A stretch of DNA of 64,000 nt from Bdellovibrionales bacterium (GCA_018266295.1 JAFEAQ010000004.1:682001-746000); one strand, 5' to 3'. Shown: positions 1 to 8,185, counted from the first letter of the stretch. Numbers and translations are program-made. Notes: generated by a model not told the origin, from the sequence alone.

Positions 1-303
1 AGAAAAAAGCTGATCATGACGGCCCTATGGACCGAAGCCTGTCTTGCCTTCCCTGCGCTTGATGCGATGAAAGAGGGCTATGAAGTTTATGTTGTCGTGG
101 ACGCCGTTGGTGGAACTTCTGTTGCAGCCCACGAGGCAGCTCTTCGTCGCGTAGAGCAGGCCGGCGCAAAGCTTATCAGTAAGACCCAACTCTATTGCGA
201 ACTTCAACGTGATTGGGCCCGCGCAAAGACAGTGCCTGGCTTCATGGATGTCTTCGAGAGCTGGGATGGTTTTAATCCGGAGAAGAATGCAAAGAGAGAT
301 TAG
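1..303 (+). CDS. Isochorismatase-family (YcaC-like) hydrolase, C-terminal part
   Basis: The reading frame is open from the first base, so the gene starts outside the window and only about the last 100 residues are seen. The sequence reads KKLIMTALWTEACLAFPALD, then a stretch containing GYEVYVVVDAVGGTS, and closes with a LQRDWAR motif. This order is typical of the C-terminal half of YcaC-like cysteine hydrolases, in which the WTEAC cysteine is the usual nucleophile position. The substrate cannot be told. It ends 14 bases before the arylsulfatase and may be cotranscribed with it. An internal ATG at base 16 is not a likely start because the family motif already runs through it. Confidence 0.85.
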   Translation, partial: RKKLIMTALWTEACLAFPALDAMKEGYEVYVVVDAVGGTSVAAHEAALRRVEQAGAKLISKTQLYCELQRDWARAKTVPGFMDVFESWDGFNPEKNAKRD

Positions 304-317
304 GTGACGATAACTGA

Positions 318-1721
318 ATGGCATCGCGTGCAAATCGTCCTAACATTATTTACTTTCTCGTGGATAATCTCGGGCTTGGAGAACTGGGATGCTATGGTGG
401 AGGCCTTCTTCGCGGGGCGGATACCAAACGTATTGATACGTTCTCGCAGCAAGGGATGAAGCTCTTTAATTTTGCTCCTGAAGCTCAATGCACGCCTTCG
501 CGTTCAGCGTTGATGACGGGTCGGTATGCCATTCGCTCCGGCAATCACACCGTCGCCTTGGCCGGAGATGAAGGAGGCTTAGTCGCGTGGGAACAAACCA
601 TGGGCGATATTTTGTCGAAGCAGGGGTATGCCACTGCCTGTTTTGGAAAGTGGCATATCGGCGCCAGTGAAGGGCGTTGGCCTACGGATCATGGCTTTGA
701 TGAGTGGTATGGCATTCCTCGGACTTGGGATGAGTGCCTGTGGCCCGAAGATCCTTGGTACAAACCCGAGCGCGACGGAATCACTTATGTTCTTGAAAGT
801 CGCAAGGGTGGTAAAGTCCAAATTGACCAGCAATTGACACTCGATGTGCGACGAGACATCGACAGTGAGTTCTTACGCCGCAGCCGAAAATTTATTGAAC
901 AGAGTCAGCAGGCACGAAAGCCCTTCTTTCTTTATTTCAATCACTCATTGATGCATTTTCCGACGATTCCACGTAAAGAGTTTAAAGGTAAATCGGGTCA
1001 GGGCGATTGGGCCGACTGTCTCCTTCAGCTGGATGCGGATTTTGGCTCTTTACTTGATATGCTTAAAGACCTTGGAGCGGAAGAAAATACGATTGTGGTG
1101 TTTTCCGGAGATAATGGCCCCGAAGAACTGGAGCCTTGGCGCGGTCACTCAGGATTTTTTGACGGTTCTTACTTTACCGGCATGGAGGGTTCTCTCCGCA
1201 CACCTTGCATTGTTCGCTATTTGGGAAAAGTTCCGGTGAATCAACAGAGTAATGAGATTGTTCATATCACGGATATGTTCACGACTCTCTTGCGATGGGC
1301 GGGGGCCGAGATCCCTAAGGATCGTGAAATTGACGGAGTTGATCAGCGCGGTTTTTTAGAGGGACGACAGCGCAATTCATCTCGCGAGGGGTTTCCTTAT
1401 TGGATGGGTGATACTTTGTACGGAGTGAAGTGGCGCGATTTTAAACTCGTGATGTATCTACAAAGAACCTTGACGGAACCTCCGCAGAAATTGGCAACGC
1501 CTCACCTGGTTAATCTCATAGTGGATCCCAAAGAAAGAAATGCAGTGGACTTTCCATACTTGCATTCTTGGGCCGGAGCTCATCACGCAAAAATCTTAAA
1601 AGAGTTTTTTGAAAGCGTAAAACGCGAACCTCTCATTCCTGCGGGGGCGCCTCTTGAATATACGCCTTATCTGAAGCGGCCTGACGACCGAGATAGAGAA
1701 ACTTTCCATTTACAGCCTTGA
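318..1721 (+). CDS. Arylsulfatase (type I sulfatase family)
   Basis: A 467-residue sulfatase that would hydrolyse sulfate esters. The N-terminal beta strand carries metal ligands (VDN at about residues 15-17, where many relatives have DD). The C-x-P-S-R signature is at about 58-62 (CTPSR), whose Cys is normally converted to formylglycine. Further along are GKWHIG and the second metal site SGDNG near residue 270. There is no signal peptide, so the protein is predicted to be cytoplasmic, which is less usual for scavenging sulfatases. An AGGTG ribosome site lies before the ATG. No formylglycine-generating enzyme is encoded in the window. The upstream hydrolase is 14 bases away. The exact substrate is unknown. 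Confidence 0.9.
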   Translation: MASRANRPNIIYFLVDNLGLGELGCYGGGLLRGADTKRIDTFSQQGMKLFNFAPEAQCTPSRSALMTGRYAIRSGNHTVALAGDEGGLVAWEQTMGDILSKQGYATACFGKWHIGASEGRWPTDHGFDEWYGIPRTWDECLWPEDPWYKPERDGITYVLESRKGGKVQIDQQLTLDVRRDIDSEFLRRSRKFIEQSQQARKPFFLYFNHSLMHFPTIPRKEFKGKSGQGDWADCLLQLDADFGSLLDMLKDLGAEENTIVVFSGDNGPEELEPWRGHSGFFDGSYFTGMEGSLRTPCIVRYLGKVPVNQQSNEIVHITDMFTTLLRWAGAEIPKDREIDGVDQRGFLEGRQRNSSREGFPYWMGDTLYGVKWRDFKLVMYLQRTLTEPPQKLATPHLVNLIVDPKERNAVDFPYLHSWAGAHHAKILKEFFESVKREPLIPAGAPLEYTPYLKRPDDRDRETFHLQP

Positions 1722-1774
1722 TCCTGCAGACTAAAAAGATATGATTGGGCTCAGCCACGGCGCTTGGAGAACCC

Positions 1775-2350
1775 ATGAGAAAATTAATCTTAAGAATATC
1801 TGTTTCAATCGATGGATTTATGGAGTCCTCTGCCGGAAAGCTCGATTTTGGCAAATCCAGAAGTCCCGAAGGTGCGGCTTTGGTGGCAGAGAAAATGAGC
1901 CAAGCCGGAGCCCATCTAGTAGGTCGAAAAACATTCAGCGAGTTTGTTAGTTTCTGGCCGACAGCGAGCGGTCCCAATGCCAAGGCGATGAACGATATCC
2001 CAAAAATCATCTTTTCAAAAAAAGGTTTTGATCCCACCCAAGTGACAAGTGCAAAGGGATGGGCGGATGCAAGAGTTTTGACGGGCGATCTGGCCGAGGA
2101 AATTAAAGCTTTGAAGCAACAACCAGGCAAAGACTTGATGGCTCACGGAGGCATCGAGTTCGCACAGAACCTCGTTCAAACAGGCCTCGTCGACGAATTC
2201 CTTTTAGCCGTGCACCCAGTAGCCGCCGGCCGCGGCGCCGGCCTCTTTGAAAAGCTCAGCAAGCCTTTGTACCTCAAGCTGATTGATACGAAAGTTTTCA
2301 GTACTGGAGCGATGGTGCAGGTGTATCAGCCAGAAAACCTATCCAGCTAG
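1775..2350 (+). CDS. Dihydrofolate reductase-family protein (RibD C-terminal-like)
   Basis: About 191 residues starting MRKLILRISVSIDGF, the standard first strand and helix of the DHFR/RibD-C reductase fold. It continues with a GRKTF-like NADPH loop (VGRKTFSEF) and a GGIEFAQ segment near the C-terminus. The family uses NAD(P)H, but members annotated this way rarely have a known substrate. The start chosen is the ATG at 1775, preceded by GGAG. An upstream in-frame start at 1745 would add ten residues with no family match. It follows the arylsulfatase by 53 bases on the same strand. Confidence 0.85.
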   Translation: MRKLILRISVSIDGFMESSAGKLDFGKSRSPEGAALVAEKMSQAGAHLVGRKTFSEFVSFWPTASGPNAKAMNDIPKIIFSKKGFDPTQVTSAKGWADARVLTGDLAEEIKALKQQPGKDLMAHGGIEFAQNLVQTGLVDEFLLAVHPVAAGRGAGLFEKLSKPLYLKLIDTKVFSTGAMVQVYQPENLSS

Positions 2351-2376
2351 TTTGAAATCGCTAGAGGCGCGCTATT

Positions 2377-2679
2377 CTATCTTGAAAAAAAATGAAATAG
2401 CATAAACAGGAATAGCGCCGCGAAAAGTGAATACACAATTATAACCCTCCGTAGCTTTGTGGGTTTCGCGTCCTTATTTCTGAAAGGTGTTTTTCCTATT
2501 GGATTTAGTTCACGTAACTTTGAGCGCTGGACGTGAGTTTGTATACCGTTTGACTCGATTTCTACTAAAACAAATCCTATAGAAGAGCTTGAGCTATTGG
2601 TCTCTTTGGCAATAACCACTACTCTCAGTCCCTGCGGAGTAGTCATCCAATACTTTCTTCCTATAACGATGGGGCGCAA
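2377..2679 (-). CDS. Small hypothetical protein with C-terminal membrane segment
   Basis: 100 residues, not recognised. A basic, polar first two thirds is followed by one hydrophobic segment at about residues 78-97 (IIVYSLFAALFLFMLFHFF) right at the C-terminus, so it would be tail-anchored. The start is a TTG at 2679-2677 preceded by GGAG at good spacing. It lies 23 bases downstream of the secreted protein at 2703-3320 on the same strand and could share its transcript. Base composition is AT-richer than the flanking housekeeping genes. Confidence 0.5.
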   Translation of the reverse strand: MRPIVIGRKYWMTTPQGLRVVVIAKETNSSSSSIGFVLVEIESNGIQTHVQRSKLRELNPIGKTPFRNKDAKPTKLRRVIIVYSLFAALFLFMLFHFFSR

Positions 2680-2702
2680 TTAGTCTCCGTACTTGTCTTC
2701 AA

Positions 2703-3320
2703 TTATTTATTCGGAGTTTTTCCTGTTTGGACGGGATAAAGGCATGATCCAGAGAATGCGGGCATCTGTGTCGAGTAAGGGCTTACTCGATCAAGAGTAT
2801 TATAAAAAGCTTGGATATTTGAAGTGAAATCAGACTCTTTTCTGGCGGAGTAAATGACTTGAAGAATATTTTTTTTATTTTTTAAATAGGCAGCGGCCTC
2901 AAAGTTATTCGGGGAAGGGCCATTAAGAAAATACCTTACTTCAAACTTATATTTATTTTTTGAAGTATATGCAGGCTGTTTTTCTAATTTGAACTTTGGG
3001 CTTTTTGCTTTGTATGGATCTGCAACTTCTTTCACAAGTTTTTCTACTCCATCTTCTCCTTTTGCAAACGGATGAGCGATTTGGGCATAAATGACTGCAG
3101 GGCTATTATTAAAGGTATTGCCTTCCTGGATATAGAAACTACATACTCCAAAGTTCGAAGCAGAGTCTTTATCAAGAAAGTAGTTGGGAGGAGCGTGAAC
3201 TCCAATAGAACTATCGTCTCTTATAAGTATGGCATCAATATCTTCAATTTTATTTTCTGCAAAAAGGAATGAACAAAAAAATAAAGTTCCAAAGAAAGTT
3301 AATTTTGAAAACTCGTGCAT
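2703..3320 (-). CDS. Secreted protein of unknown function
   Basis: About 205 residues beginning MHEFSKLTFFGTLFFCSFLFA, a good Sec signal peptide with cleavage expected after FLFA. I do not recognise the mature part. It is hydrophilic, with two cysteines near the ends (CSFYIQ and SCLYPV) that could form a disulfide. The ATG at 3320 has GAGG upstream, while the longer frame to 3392 puts a non-signal stretch in front and has no support. It is probably exported to the periplasm. It lies in the AT-rich accessory block. Confidence 0.65.
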   Translation of the reverse strand: MHEFSKLTFFGTLFFCSFLFAENKIEDIDAILIRDDSSIGVHAPPNYFLDKDSASNFGVCSFYIQEGNTFNNSPAVIYAQIAHPFAKGEDGVEKLVKEVADPYKAKSPKFKLEKQPAYTSKNKYKFEVRYFLNGPSPNNFEAAAYLKNKKNILQVIYSARKESDFTSNIQAFYNTLDRVSPYSTQMPAFSGSCLYPVQTGKTPNK

Positions 3321-3557
3321 ATTGCCTCGTAAACTATTTGATTTAGATATAAACAATATCAAATATATAAAACGATTGCGATGAATATGCACAATCGAGT
3401 GGCCTTAGGTCTGAATAAACTTTGAGACGCAGTAATTTGAAATAGCGTTGAAAGTATTAAACGCGTTCTCTGCTTTCTAAAACACGCACTAACTACTTCT
3501 GTCCAGGAAAGTAATTTCCACTTTATTTTTGAAAGATACATTGTTCATATTATAAAT

Positions 3558-4820
3558 ATGAGTAAATTTACATGCGTTTTATTTTTAGCAGTCTTGCTCA
3601 AACTCAATTTCTCACTGGCGTTAGATCCAAAAGATATAGATCCCAAAGAATTAGATAAGATGATCAAGAAGTCAGAACAGATAGTAGCTAGTGGGCATGC
3701 CTTCTACAGAAGTTTGGCGTGCCCTGATGGCTCAACTCCAGAGTTTGCTGGAGTAGGGACTAATTATGGAAAGAATGGCGAGATAATTGATAGCTATCGT
3801 ATTCGATGCAAAGATGGCACTAAGGGAAACTATGAGTGGGCGGAAGGGCAGACGACTCCTCCAAACCCTCCACCAGGATTCCGATTCAAAACTGCAAGTG
3901 AACTCAAGAGATTTAGTCCAAGAGGAAGAGTGAATGAACTTTCAGTTTCACCTACTGGTACAGTGTGGATTACGACAGCTGCAGGCTATTCTTATTTCAT
4001 TAATAAGTTTGAAGATAACTGGGTGCCTGGCTCTTTGTTGGCTACAAAAGATAAGTACGCAAGTGACCTTGAAAGAATTAGTTTTTTTAATACCAAAATA
4101 GCTATCGCAACGGGGGGATTAAACGGAAAAATCTATCATACAGAAGATGGCGGTATTACATGGAAAGAGAGTAAGCCAACCCATGATCAGTGGGTATATT
4201 CAGTATATTTCACCCCGGACGGAAAAGTTTGGATGGGTGGGTCCGCTGGATTGATCACCTATTCTGAAGACTTTGGAAAAACATGGAAGCAGCTTAAGAC
4301 CTCATTTAATACCGATCACCGTCTTGCTTCGATTTTTATGTCTAACGATAAGGCGGGGATTGCCGGTTCGTTGGATGGCAATGATTTGCGAACAACCTTA
4401 GATAATTGGGAAACCTCCAAATCTATCGCAACTCCAAAGTCACAGAACTTAACGGAGAAAAATGCCCGCGATACCTTGAAAAAAATCTCGGAATTCAATG
4501 GTGAGTTTATAGTTAAACAGTCTGATTTGGTATTTCATACCAAAAAAGCCAACATTAAGTGGAGCGGCTTCAAAGACCTTAAAATATTAGATTTTAGCAT
4601 AGATACTGAAGCAAAAAAAATCTACCTCATAGATAGTAGTGGTTACGTGTATACTTCTTCAGACCTGAACAATTTTAGTAAGGTCGGAACAGAGCGTGTT
4701 CAGGTACCAGTCATAGATTCAAAGTTTTCGGCGGGATACTTTCACGTACTTGATGCTGATACGGTTATTTATAAGATTGGCAACGGAAAATTTGAAAAGC
4801 GGGCGCCTTTGTTCTACTAG
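3558..4820 (+). CDS. Secreted YCF48/BNR-repeat (beta-propeller) protein
   Basis: 420 residues with a signal peptide (residues 1-21). The first ~110 mature residues hold a cysteine pair and a Pro-rich joint (TTPPNPPPG). The rest shows repeated Asp-box motifs such as TEDGGITW and SEDFGKTW about 40 residues apart, the hallmark of YCF48/sialidase-type propeller blades. Such proteins are binding or assembly factors, and no catalytic residues are evident. No clear Shine-Dalgarno precedes the ATG; the upstream TATTAT is close enough for a very short leader. It is divergent from the gene at 2703-3320. Confidence 0.75.
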   Translation: MSKFTCVLFLAVLLKLNFSLALDPKDIDPKELDKMIKKSEQIVASGHAFYRSLACPDGSTPEFAGVGTNYGKNGEIIDSYRIRCKDGTKGNYEWAEGQTTPPNPPPGFRFKTASELKRFSPRGRVNELSVSPTGTVWITTAAGYSYFINKFEDNWVPGSLLATKDKYASDLERISFFNTKIAIATGGLNGKIYHTEDGGITWKESKPTHDQWVYSVYFTPDGKVWMGGSAGLITYSEDFGKTWKQLKTSFNTDHRLASIFMSNDKAGIAGSLDGNDLRTTLDNWETSKSIATPKSQNLTEKNARDTLKKISEFNGEFIVKQSDLVFHTKKANIKWSGFKDLKILDFSIDTEAKKIYLIDSSGYVYTSSDLNNFSKVGTERVQVPVIDSKFSAGYFHVLDADTVIYKIGNGKFEKRAPLFY

Positions 4821-4892
4821 GCAAAGAACTTTCGCGGACGGTTCGTTCCACTCAAAGAGTCGAAGATATTAAATTGGCGGCGGCGGGCCACT

Positions 4893-5474
4893 TTACTTCG
4901 TGTAGTTAAAGCTTTTATCGAGATCAACAGGTCGTGTGGAAGCGGATGATCCGTCATGAGAGGCATCGAAGAGCCCAAAGTTAAGGACTCCGTTAGAGGC
5001 ATAATAAATATCAAAGCCTGCAGTACCTGATGCCGTCACTTGTTCTCCGTTACAAACTAAGCCCGCGACATCTTTAGCGACCCCCAATGCCCAGTTTGTA
5101 AATCCGCAGAAAGAGTTTGTGTTATAGCTATTAACGACCGATGCATTCAGTGGCGTGACCAGCATATTGATAAGGACTTCATCGATTGCCACATAGTTGG
5201 TGGTCGAAGAAATGACACTTCCAATTGTGTAGGTTCCTTTAGCTTCCATTTTCAGAAGCCCCGTCGAGCAGCGATAATCAGCATAAGCACTCGAAGTCAT
5301 AGAAAACTGTCCGTTGGTGAAATTTGCGGTACGGAAATCATAGAGCTGGCCGGCAGGGGCGCAGTTAGAACCCCAGCTACTGCCCTCGATGCTTTCGCTC
5401 GGCTCATTGGCAGTTTCTTTTTTCTGACATGCAAGTAGAGATAGCATCACAAGACTGATAATAAGTGTTTTCAT
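4893..5474 (-). CDS. Small lipoprotein of unknown function
   Basis: 193 residues starting MKTLIISLVMLSLLACQKKE, with lipobox LLAC and Cys16 as the lipidated residue. Lys at +2/+3 is compatible with outer-membrane sorting. Downstream is a Ser/Thr/Asn-rich domain with several cysteines (NCAP, YRCS, FCGF, LVCN) that could form disulfides. No family recognised. It is convergent with the YCF48-like gene, with 72 bases between the stops. Confidence 0.7.
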   Translation of the reverse strand: MKTLIISLVMLSLLACQKKETANEPSESIEGSSWGSNCAPAGQLYDFRTANFTNGQFSMTSSAYADYRCSTGLLKMEAKGTYTIGSVISSTTNYVAIDEVLINMLVTPLNASVVNSYNTNSFCGFTNWALGVAKDVAGLVCNGEQVTASGTAGFDIYYASNGVLNFGLFDASHDGSSASTRPVDLDKSFNYTK

Positions 5475-5536
5475 CGCCTATAAATCGGCATCAGTCTATA
5501 TAAACTTAAATGATTTACTTTGTCTCATTTTAAAGC

Positions 5537-5555
5537 CTCTTGAATACTTCAAGAG
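5537..5555. other. Short inverted repeat (hairpin)
   Basis: CTCTTGAA and TTCAAGAG, separated by three bases, form a perfect 8-bp stem in the gap before the 88-bp repeat. No T-run follows on either strand, so it is not a convincing terminator. Confidence 0.4.
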
Positions 5556-5569
5556 AGAAGAGATGAGGA

Positions 5570-5657
5570 ATTTTGCGCACTTGCTTCTGGTTCGTCTTTG
5601 ATGTCGCTTTGGAATTGGAAAGTTGAGATTAAAGAAAATTTTGACTCCGCAAAACTT
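5570..5657. repeat. MITE-like 88-bp intergenic repeat, copy 1
   Basis: This stretch aligns along its whole length with 7952-8040 in the same orientation, with most bases identical and only small gaps. Both copies begin ATTTTGCGCA, have TCGCTTTG-like and ATTGGAAA-like blocks in the middle, and end TTTTGACT-CGCAAAA. The ends are inverted repeats of each other (TTTTGCG and CGCAAAA), here with one mismatch. There is no coding capacity. It lies between the lipoprotein and the toxin gene. Confidence 0.7.
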
Positions 5658-5699
5658 ACTGGAGATGAAAAGGTAAGTTTCGAACTGTCTTTATGGAAT

Positions 5700-6644
5700 T
5701 TAAATCAGATTGGGATAGCTATCAGAGTTTAAAGTTAAGATAACGTTGGAAGCAGCCTTATCACTTAAAGAGACGTAACTTCCAGGACCAAGGTTTTCGG
5801 GAAATATCGCAATACACGTGCCTGTGCGAAATTTTGATTGATATCGAATTGCCTCTATTTTTGCCGCCTTCACTAAGTTGCCGAAAGATTGGGAGTTAGA
5901 TGGGATGCTAAATCTGGTAATTGATAATCTCCAGTTGGGGTGAAGAAGAGCATTTGTTAGTTCTCTCATAGTTGAAACTGGATTCGTCCTATTTAGTCCC
6001 GCTCTAATTGCTTCATCGTTCAATGTTGGCGAAGCTTCAATCCTTGATATAACTTTCAAAAATGGCTTGAGGTTGTCGGTAACAGTTATATCTAGAATAT
6101 TATTAAGCACGCCGTTTACTCTATAGTCTGAAATACTAACGCCCTTAAAATCTTCAAAGCTAATTTGTTTGGGGTCTTGCTCGTCTACTTGACGCATTTC
6201 TAAGCGTGCAACCCGTGCGTTTTCTCCTATGTACAATGCGGGGAATGTAGGAAAAAAATCGTTAATTCTGCCGAAGTTAAATCTACCACCAACGGCGCTA
6301 ATTCGGCTTCCTGCTGATGAAAGTGGTCTATCATTATATTGCGTTAGTACGCACCTATAGTGATTTTCGAATTCAAATTTTGAGGTTTTTTTGCAAAGAG
6401 CTTCAGTTATTTGAACAGATCGCTTAGCGCGTTCCGCAGCATAATAATAGTATTCATCCAAATAGTAAGCTTGAAGACGGGCTTCTGTTTCTTTATAGAG
6501 GTCGATATCTGCGGCACTTAACCGATCTAATAATAACTTACCTTGCTCGAAGCCCGTTTGCTTTTTGTCGGTTTGTAACTTTGGAAGATATGAAGGGCGT
6601 ACTGGAGGCTTTCTCTTAATATAAGGCGGAGCTTTCTTTGCCAT
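5700..6644 (-). CDS. RES-domain toxin (putative NAD-degrading), long form
   Basis: 314 residues. Residues ~97-290 match the RES domain: R97/R106 region, GGRFN at 119-123, ALYIG at 136-140 and the Glu of ARLEM at 149. In characterised RES toxins these residues form the NAD-binding pocket, and the enzymes deplete cellular NAD+. The first ~95 residues form a Lys/Pro-rich then helical extension that ordinary RES toxins (about 150-230 residues) lack. It is encoded 8 bases after its predicted antitoxin, the usual antitoxin-first order. It sits in the AT-rich region between two copies of the 88-bp repeat. Activity is inferred from family. Confidence 0.85.
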   Translation of the reverse strand: MAKKAPPYIKRKPPVRPSYLPKLQTDKKQTGFEQGKLLLDRLSAADIDLYKETEARLQAYYLDEYYYYAAERAKRSVQITEALCKKTSKFEFENHYRCVLTQYNDRPLSSAGSRISAVGGRFNFGRINDFFPTFPALYIGENARVARLEMRQVDEQDPKQISFEDFKGVSISDYRVNGVLNNILDITVTDNLKPFLKVISRIEASPTLNDEAIRAGLNRTNPVSTMRELTNALLHPNWRLSITRFSIPSNSQSFGNLVKAAKIEAIRYQSKFRTGTCIAIFPENLGPGSYVSLSDKAASNVILTLNSDSYPNLI

Positions 6645-6652
6645 ATATTTAG

Positions 6653-7051
6653 TTATGGATTGTTTCCGTTTTTAATGTCCATTAAAATATCAAGAAGCTT
6701 ATTATATCGTCCAAATCGGATCATATCTCTTGGTGATATATTACCGAGCATTTGATTTTTAGTGGTAAACCATAACTGAGTTTTCTTTAAATCTCCACCA
6801 AGCATATCGGCAACAAGCTCACAGACGTTTTTAATTTCTTCAATTCTGTCTTTTAATGCCTGTGGCATTTTTCCTTCATCAAATCGTACAGTTTTAACAG
6901 ATACACTGGCTATTTTTGCTAAGTCGTCATTAGAAAGCTTGAGAAAGACAGAGGCCACTTGGCGATAATTAGTATCTCCCTCAGGAGTATAAAAATCAGG
7001 AATTTTAGTATGGGCAATATTTGAAAATAACTGATGATTAATTTGATCCAT
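6653..7051 (-). CDS. Xre/MbcA/ParS-type antitoxin (DUF2384)
   Basis: 132 residues from the ATG at 7051, chosen because AAGGGAG stands 7 bases upstream; the longer frame to 7123 has no such site. The N-terminal half has a helix-turn-helix-like part (LSNDDLAKIASVSVKTVRF). The C-terminal part carries the DUF2384 signature (W-to-LG-SPRDMIRFGRYNKLLDIL). This family neutralises RES toxins by direct binding and represses its own promoter. The cognate toxin follows after 8 bases. Confidence 0.85.
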   Translation of the reverse strand: MDQINHQLFSNIAHTKIPDFYTPEGDTNYRQVASVFLKLSNDDLAKIASVSVKTVRFDEGKMPQALKDRIEEIKNVCELVADMLGGDLKKTQLWFTTKNQMLGNISPRDMIRFGRYNKLLDILMDIKNGNNP

Positions 7052-7422
7052 ATTATAGCTCCCTTTAATATTATCGGGACGAATGTAAACCAACTTTAGA
7101 CCAAAATAAAGCCAAATTATCATTAAGTAAAGTCTAGTTAAAACAGATATTTATAAGTTTAATCACAATATGTGCCATTTAGAATTAAAGTATTCTCAAG
7201 TTGAACCTATTGGCTTTGAACTCCTAATCCAATATATTTGTATTCCGGTTTATTTTTCGATTCTACAAAATATGGTTCAAAAAAAGACATAAGTTAGATT
7301 CGATGACTTTCAAAAATTGCAAATTTTTAGAAGATTGCCGGAAAAGAAAAGATGAATGTCGAACGCACTATCTGAAAGTAAGCCAAATAAAGCACTGAAA
7401 TAAAATCTCAGGATAAAACAAA
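7052..7422. other. AT-rich intergenic region upstream of the toxin-antitoxin operon
   Basis: 371 bases without a supported gene, strongly AT-rich. It should hold the promoter and operator of the antitoxin-toxin operon, but I could not pick out a convincing operator. The only symmetric element is AAAAATT-GCA-AATTTTT at 7312-7328, which lacks the features of a terminator. The right end is downstream of the four-helix-bundle gene. Confidence 0.4.
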
Positions 7423-7839
7423 TTATGAATCAGGGAAGTTACGATAACTTCGCTTTTGGATATTATGCTTTTTTGGAGAACAACTTTCCGCTGCATCGTG
7501 GGCTTGGACCAATCGGGTTAACATTTTTCCAATGATTTCGAGCTTGCTGCGAAGTTCTTCGCGTTCTCTTGCGGTGACTACAGATTTTATTGTTAGAATC
7601 TCGATGATTGGGATGCATTCAAACGCGGAGCCGCGAGCGATCCAAAAAAATTGGCGTTTATCGCCGGAATGCCAACGGCCGTTGCCTTCGGCGATGTTGA
7701 GAGGAATGGAAAGTGCTGCGCGAGAGAGTTGGTCGGCGATGGTTTTGGTAAGTCCTTCCCTGGTGAGCAGGGATTCTACTTGTGTGCAGAGGTTGATGGA
7801 GCGTTTGTATACTTCTAAGTCTTCGAATGGAAATGCCAT
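7423..7839 (-). CDS. Four-helix-bundle protein (S23/IVP family)
   Basis: 138 residues matching the small four-helix-bundle family originally found in 23S rRNA intervening sequences. It opens with FEDLEVYKRSINLC, followed by LSRAALSIPLNIAEGNGR and a helix with GSAFECIPIIEI. The biochemical role is unknown; related proteins form pentamers. It is free-standing here, with no rRNA sequence around it. It lies between the toxin-antitoxin pair and repeat copy 2. Confidence 0.8.
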   Translation of the reverse strand: MAFPFEDLEVYKRSINLCTQVESLLTREGLTKTIADQLSRAALSIPLNIAEGNGRWHSGDKRQFFWIARGSAFECIPIIEILTIKSVVTAREREELRSKLEIIGKMLTRLVQAHDAAESCSPKKHNIQKRSYRNFPDS

Positions 7840-7927
7840 AAAGCGGGTAACTGCAATTCAGAAGCCAGCTCTATAAGAAAATAGATTGTTGATGAGGAAA
7901 ATAGATGTCCGGTATTTGAATCTATTG

Positions 7928-7949
7928 TCCATTTTCTAGATCTATTTTC
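7928..7949. repeat. Short dispersed intergenic repeat, copy A
   Basis: The 22 bases centred on the palindrome AGATCT differ at one position from 35968-35989 in front of panD. The neighbouring CTATTGTCCATTTTCTA also matches, inverted, 15106-15130 behind slyD. It directly abuts copy 2 of the 88-bp repeat and may be a fused piece of the same family. Confidence 0.55.
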
Positions 7950-7951
7950 TA

Positions 7952-8040
7952 ATTTTGCGCATGGAGTTTCTGGCTCGCCTTCGGCATCGCTTTGAAAATG
8001 GAAAATGGAGAATAGACGAAATTTTGACTGCGCAAAATTT
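7952..8040. repeat. MITE-like 88-bp intergenic repeat, copy 2
   Basis: Second copy of the element at 5570-5657, same orientation. Its ends AATTTTGCGCA and TGCGCAAAATT are perfect inverted repeats of 11 bases (7951-7961 and 8029-8039). The right end touches the encoded CCA of tRNA-Ser, so it lies immediately downstream of the tRNA in the tRNA's transcription direction. A fold-back of the ends might also affect tRNA 3' processing. Confidence 0.7.
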
Positions 8041-8129
8041 GGCGGACAGGGTGAGATTCGAACTCACGGTGGCGGTTAGACCACACACGCGTTCCAGGCG
8101 TGCGCCTTAAACCACTCGGCCACCTGTCC
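8040..8129 (-). tRNA. tRNA-Ser (anticodon GGA)
   Basis: The reverse strand folds as a class II tRNA. Acceptor GGACAGG pairs with CCTGTCC, and the D arm is GCC...GGC. The anticodon stem CACGC/GCGTG encloses loop CTGGAAC with anticodon GGA (reads UCC/UCU). A long variable arm follows, then a T arm with the TTCGAATC loop. Discriminator G and an encoded CCA end the gene. It is the only RNA gene found. Its 3' end is the boundary of the AT-rich accessory block. Confidence 0.95.
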
Positions 8130-8155
8130 ACTTCTTGGAACGATTTGAGGTGCTA

Positions 8156-8185
8156 GGTTTAGCACGTTGAATGTTGCCAGGTCAA
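8156..8185 (-). promoter_or_regulatory. Possible promoter of tRNA-Ser
   Basis: On the reverse strand TTGACC (8185-8180) is followed after 18 bases by TAAACC (8161-8156), which would start transcription about 20 bases before the tRNA. The -35 is good, the -10 poor. Confidence 0.35.

Noticed and set aside
7949-8131. 60-codon reverse frame across tRNA-Ser
   Set aside because: It is a reading of the tRNA and the repeat, not a gene.
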